Source: Pelomonas sp. Root1237 | GTDB taxonomy: Bacteria; Pseudomonadota; Gammaproteobacteria; Burkholderiales; Burkholderiaceae_C | Direction: 5' to 3' | DNA: 64,000 nucleotides | Assembly (NCBI RefSeq): GCF_001425055.1 | Contig: NZ_LMDK01000006.1 | Coordinates: 1 to 64,000 of the forward strand | In this document: positions 62,930 through 64,000 of the stretch, piece by piece | Layout: every line of letters starts with the position of its first letter | Numbering within the stretch: position 1 is the stretch's first letter | The notes under the pieces: generated by a model | The model's database searches: none | Told to the model about the DNA's origin: nothing | What the model saw: the letters and a program-made list of their open reading frames with translations, nothing else | Made by a program: the position numbers and the translations under genes

Positions 62930-64000
62930 ATGAGAACCTTGATACCCGCACTGCTGCTCGCCTTCGGCGCGAGCGCAGGCACCCTCGCGCAGGCGCAAAG
63001 CTGCGGCAGCGGCGGCGGCGCCACCGTCTGCCTGAGCGCCAACGGCTCGGCCAACGACAACCAACTCAGCTGGACCGTCAGCGGCAACGTCTCTCGCCTG
63101 GAGGTCTACCGCGACACGGACAGCGACCCCAACGGCCGCACCCGCATCGCCGTACCCGCCACCAACGCCAGGAGCTACGCCGACGGCTCGGCCAACACCG
63201 GCACGCCCTACTGGTACTGGGTCAAGTTCACGACCAGCGCCGGCAGCTACAACTCCGGCTCGGCCTCCGCCACGCGCGGCAGCAGTTGCGCGCCGACCGC
63301 CGTCACGCCGTGGGTCAACGTCAATGGCACGTGGACGCAGACCGCCTCGGGCACCGTCACCGCCGGCAGCTCGGCCATCCTGGGGCCGCAACCGATCTCC
63401 GGCGGCATGTGGACGTGGAGCGGCTGCGGCACCGCGGGCGGCTCGCGCGAGCAGACCATCACGCCTACTGCCAGCTGCACGGCCACCGCCACGTATACCA
63501 ACAGCTGCGGCGCCAAGAGCAATCAGGCGTTCGTGATCACCGTGCCAGGCTCCATGCGCGACCTGACGAGCGTCCAGCTGTCGCAGCAGATGTCCCCCGC
63601 CTGGAACCTCGGCAACACGCTGGACGCGGTGCCGGCTGAAACGTCCTGGGGCAACCCCGTGGCGAGCCAGCAGTTGCTCAACGCGGTGAAGGCGGCCGGC
63701 TTCAAGACCGTGCGTATTCCCGTCACCTGGAACCAGTACGCCGACGCCGACGGCAACATCAACCCGAGCTGGATGGCGCGCGTCACCCAGGTCGTCGGTT
63801 ACGCCCGCAACGCCGGCCTGTATGTCGTGCTGAACACCCATCACGAAGGCGACTGGCTGATTCCGACCTACGCCCGCCAAGCCAGTGCCAACGCGCGCCT
63901 GGCCCGGATGTGGACGCAGATCGCCAACAACTTCAAGGACTACGACGACTACCTGCTGTTCGCCGGCACCAACGAGATCATGGTCGCTGGCGACTACAAC
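62930..64000 (+). CDS. Secreted GH5 endoglucanase (5' part)
   Basis: Reads open for 357 codons to the window edge. A signal peptide (MRTLIPALLLAFGASAGTLA) is followed by two Ser/Thr/Gly-rich Ig-like segments (about 25-110 and 115-205, each with paired cysteines) and a GH5 catalytic domain from about residue 208 (SPAWNLGNTLDAVPAETSWG, TVRIPVTWNQYADADGNINP, NTHHEGDWLI). AGTNEI carries the acid/base Glu349. The nucleophile and C-terminus lie beyond the window. The enzyme should cut cellulose or related beta-glucans outside the cell. GAAAGG precedes the ATG. It lies downstream of a LacI-type regulator. Confidence 0.9.
   Translation, partial: MRTLIPALLLAFGASAGTLAQAQSCGSGGGATVCLSANGSANDNQLSWTVSGNVSRLEVYRDTDSDPNGRTRIAVPATNARSYADGSANTGTPYWYWVKFTTSAGSYNSGSASATRGSSCAPTAVTPWVNVNGTWTQTASGTVTAGSSAILGPQPISGGMWTWSGCGTAGGSREQTITPTASCTATATYTNSCGAKSNQAFVITVPGSMRDLTSVQLSQQMSPAWNLGNTLDAVPAETSWGNPVASQQLLNAVKAAGFKTVRIPVTWNQYADADGNINPSWMARVTQVVGYARNAGLYVVLNTHHEGDWLIPTYARQASANARLARMWTQIANNFKDYDDYLLFAGTNEIMVAGDYN

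Noticed and set aside
62867-63880. Minus-strand open frame over the endoglucanase region
   Set aside because: The plus strand encodes a signal peptide and GH5 motifs with an uninterrupted frame to the window edge.

Overview
The window is a GC-rich (roughly two-thirds G+C by eye), densely packed stretch of a Gram-negative chromosome. Gene content and order suggest a betaproteobacterium of the Burkholderiales, close to the Roseateles/Rubrivivax/Leptothrix group. The clues are a Burkholderia-type porin, an EIIA(Man)-HPr-EI phosphotransferase set, a PEP-CTERM protein, NnrU and DUF1840 proteins, a DUF3391-type HD-GYP protein and 4-base stop/start overlaps throughout. The species assignment is inference; no rRNA is present.

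Layout. 0.3-4.2 kb: PTS signalling genes (ptsI, ptsH, EIIA) with an acyltransferase on the other strand between ptsH and ptsI. 4.2-10.1 kb: CoA-transferase, a degenerate sensor protein, a thioredoxin-like lipoprotein, a hydrolase/LysR pair and a DUF1460 amidase-like lipoprotein. 10.1-16.4 kb: dac-DUF493-lipB-lipA (the enterobacterial order), then hydrolase, ferredoxin, VanZ and HemJ-like genes. 16.4-19.7 kb: a probable small RNA, hemB, corA and a PEP-CTERM protein. 19.8-26.1 kb: ybeY-phoH, a NarL-type two-component pair, ruvAB and a porin. 26.2-36.5 kb: phosphatase/DUF1840, three cyclic-di-GMP proteins, a GH1 beta-glucosidase with its LacI regulator and an HU protein with an H1-like tail. 36.6-42.4 kb: tRNA-Leu(CAG), a lysine catabolic pair with a divergent Lrp regulator, NnrU, a periplasmic binding protein and a ketopantoate reductase-like gene. 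42.4-49.6 kb: a cysteine protease/alpha-beta hydrolase fusion, small genes, glyoxalase I and a frameshifted Ser/Thr kinase, bracketed by two large palindromic elements. 49.6-59.8 kb: a flavocytochrome c pair, MidA-like methyltransferase, a GGDEF/EAL protein, udg-rimI-tsaB, dacB, a SET protein and a signal peptidase. 59.8-64 kb: an octamer tandem repeat, an OmpA-like lipoprotein, NIPSNAP, a LacI regulator and the start of a secreted GH5 endoglucanase that runs off the window.

The genes fit a free-living plant-polymer user. A secreted endoglucanase and an intracellular beta-glucosidase each sit next to a LacI-type regulator and palindromic operator-like sites. Four cyclic-di-GMP turnover proteins suggest control of surface life. 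HPr/EI/EIIA without a sugar permease suggests a regulatory PTS.

The most unusual features are: (i) intergenic elements built of nested, near-perfect inverted repeats, two of which (42447-42716 and 49301-49566) share the same three-stem plan; (ii) a 743-residue fusion of a papain-like protease and a serine alpha/beta hydrolase; (iii) a frameshift between the kinase and C-terminal parts of a protein kinase; (iv) an unannotated terminator-ended transcript candidate beside hemB; and (v) eight exact copies of an octamer upstream of an OmpA-family gene.
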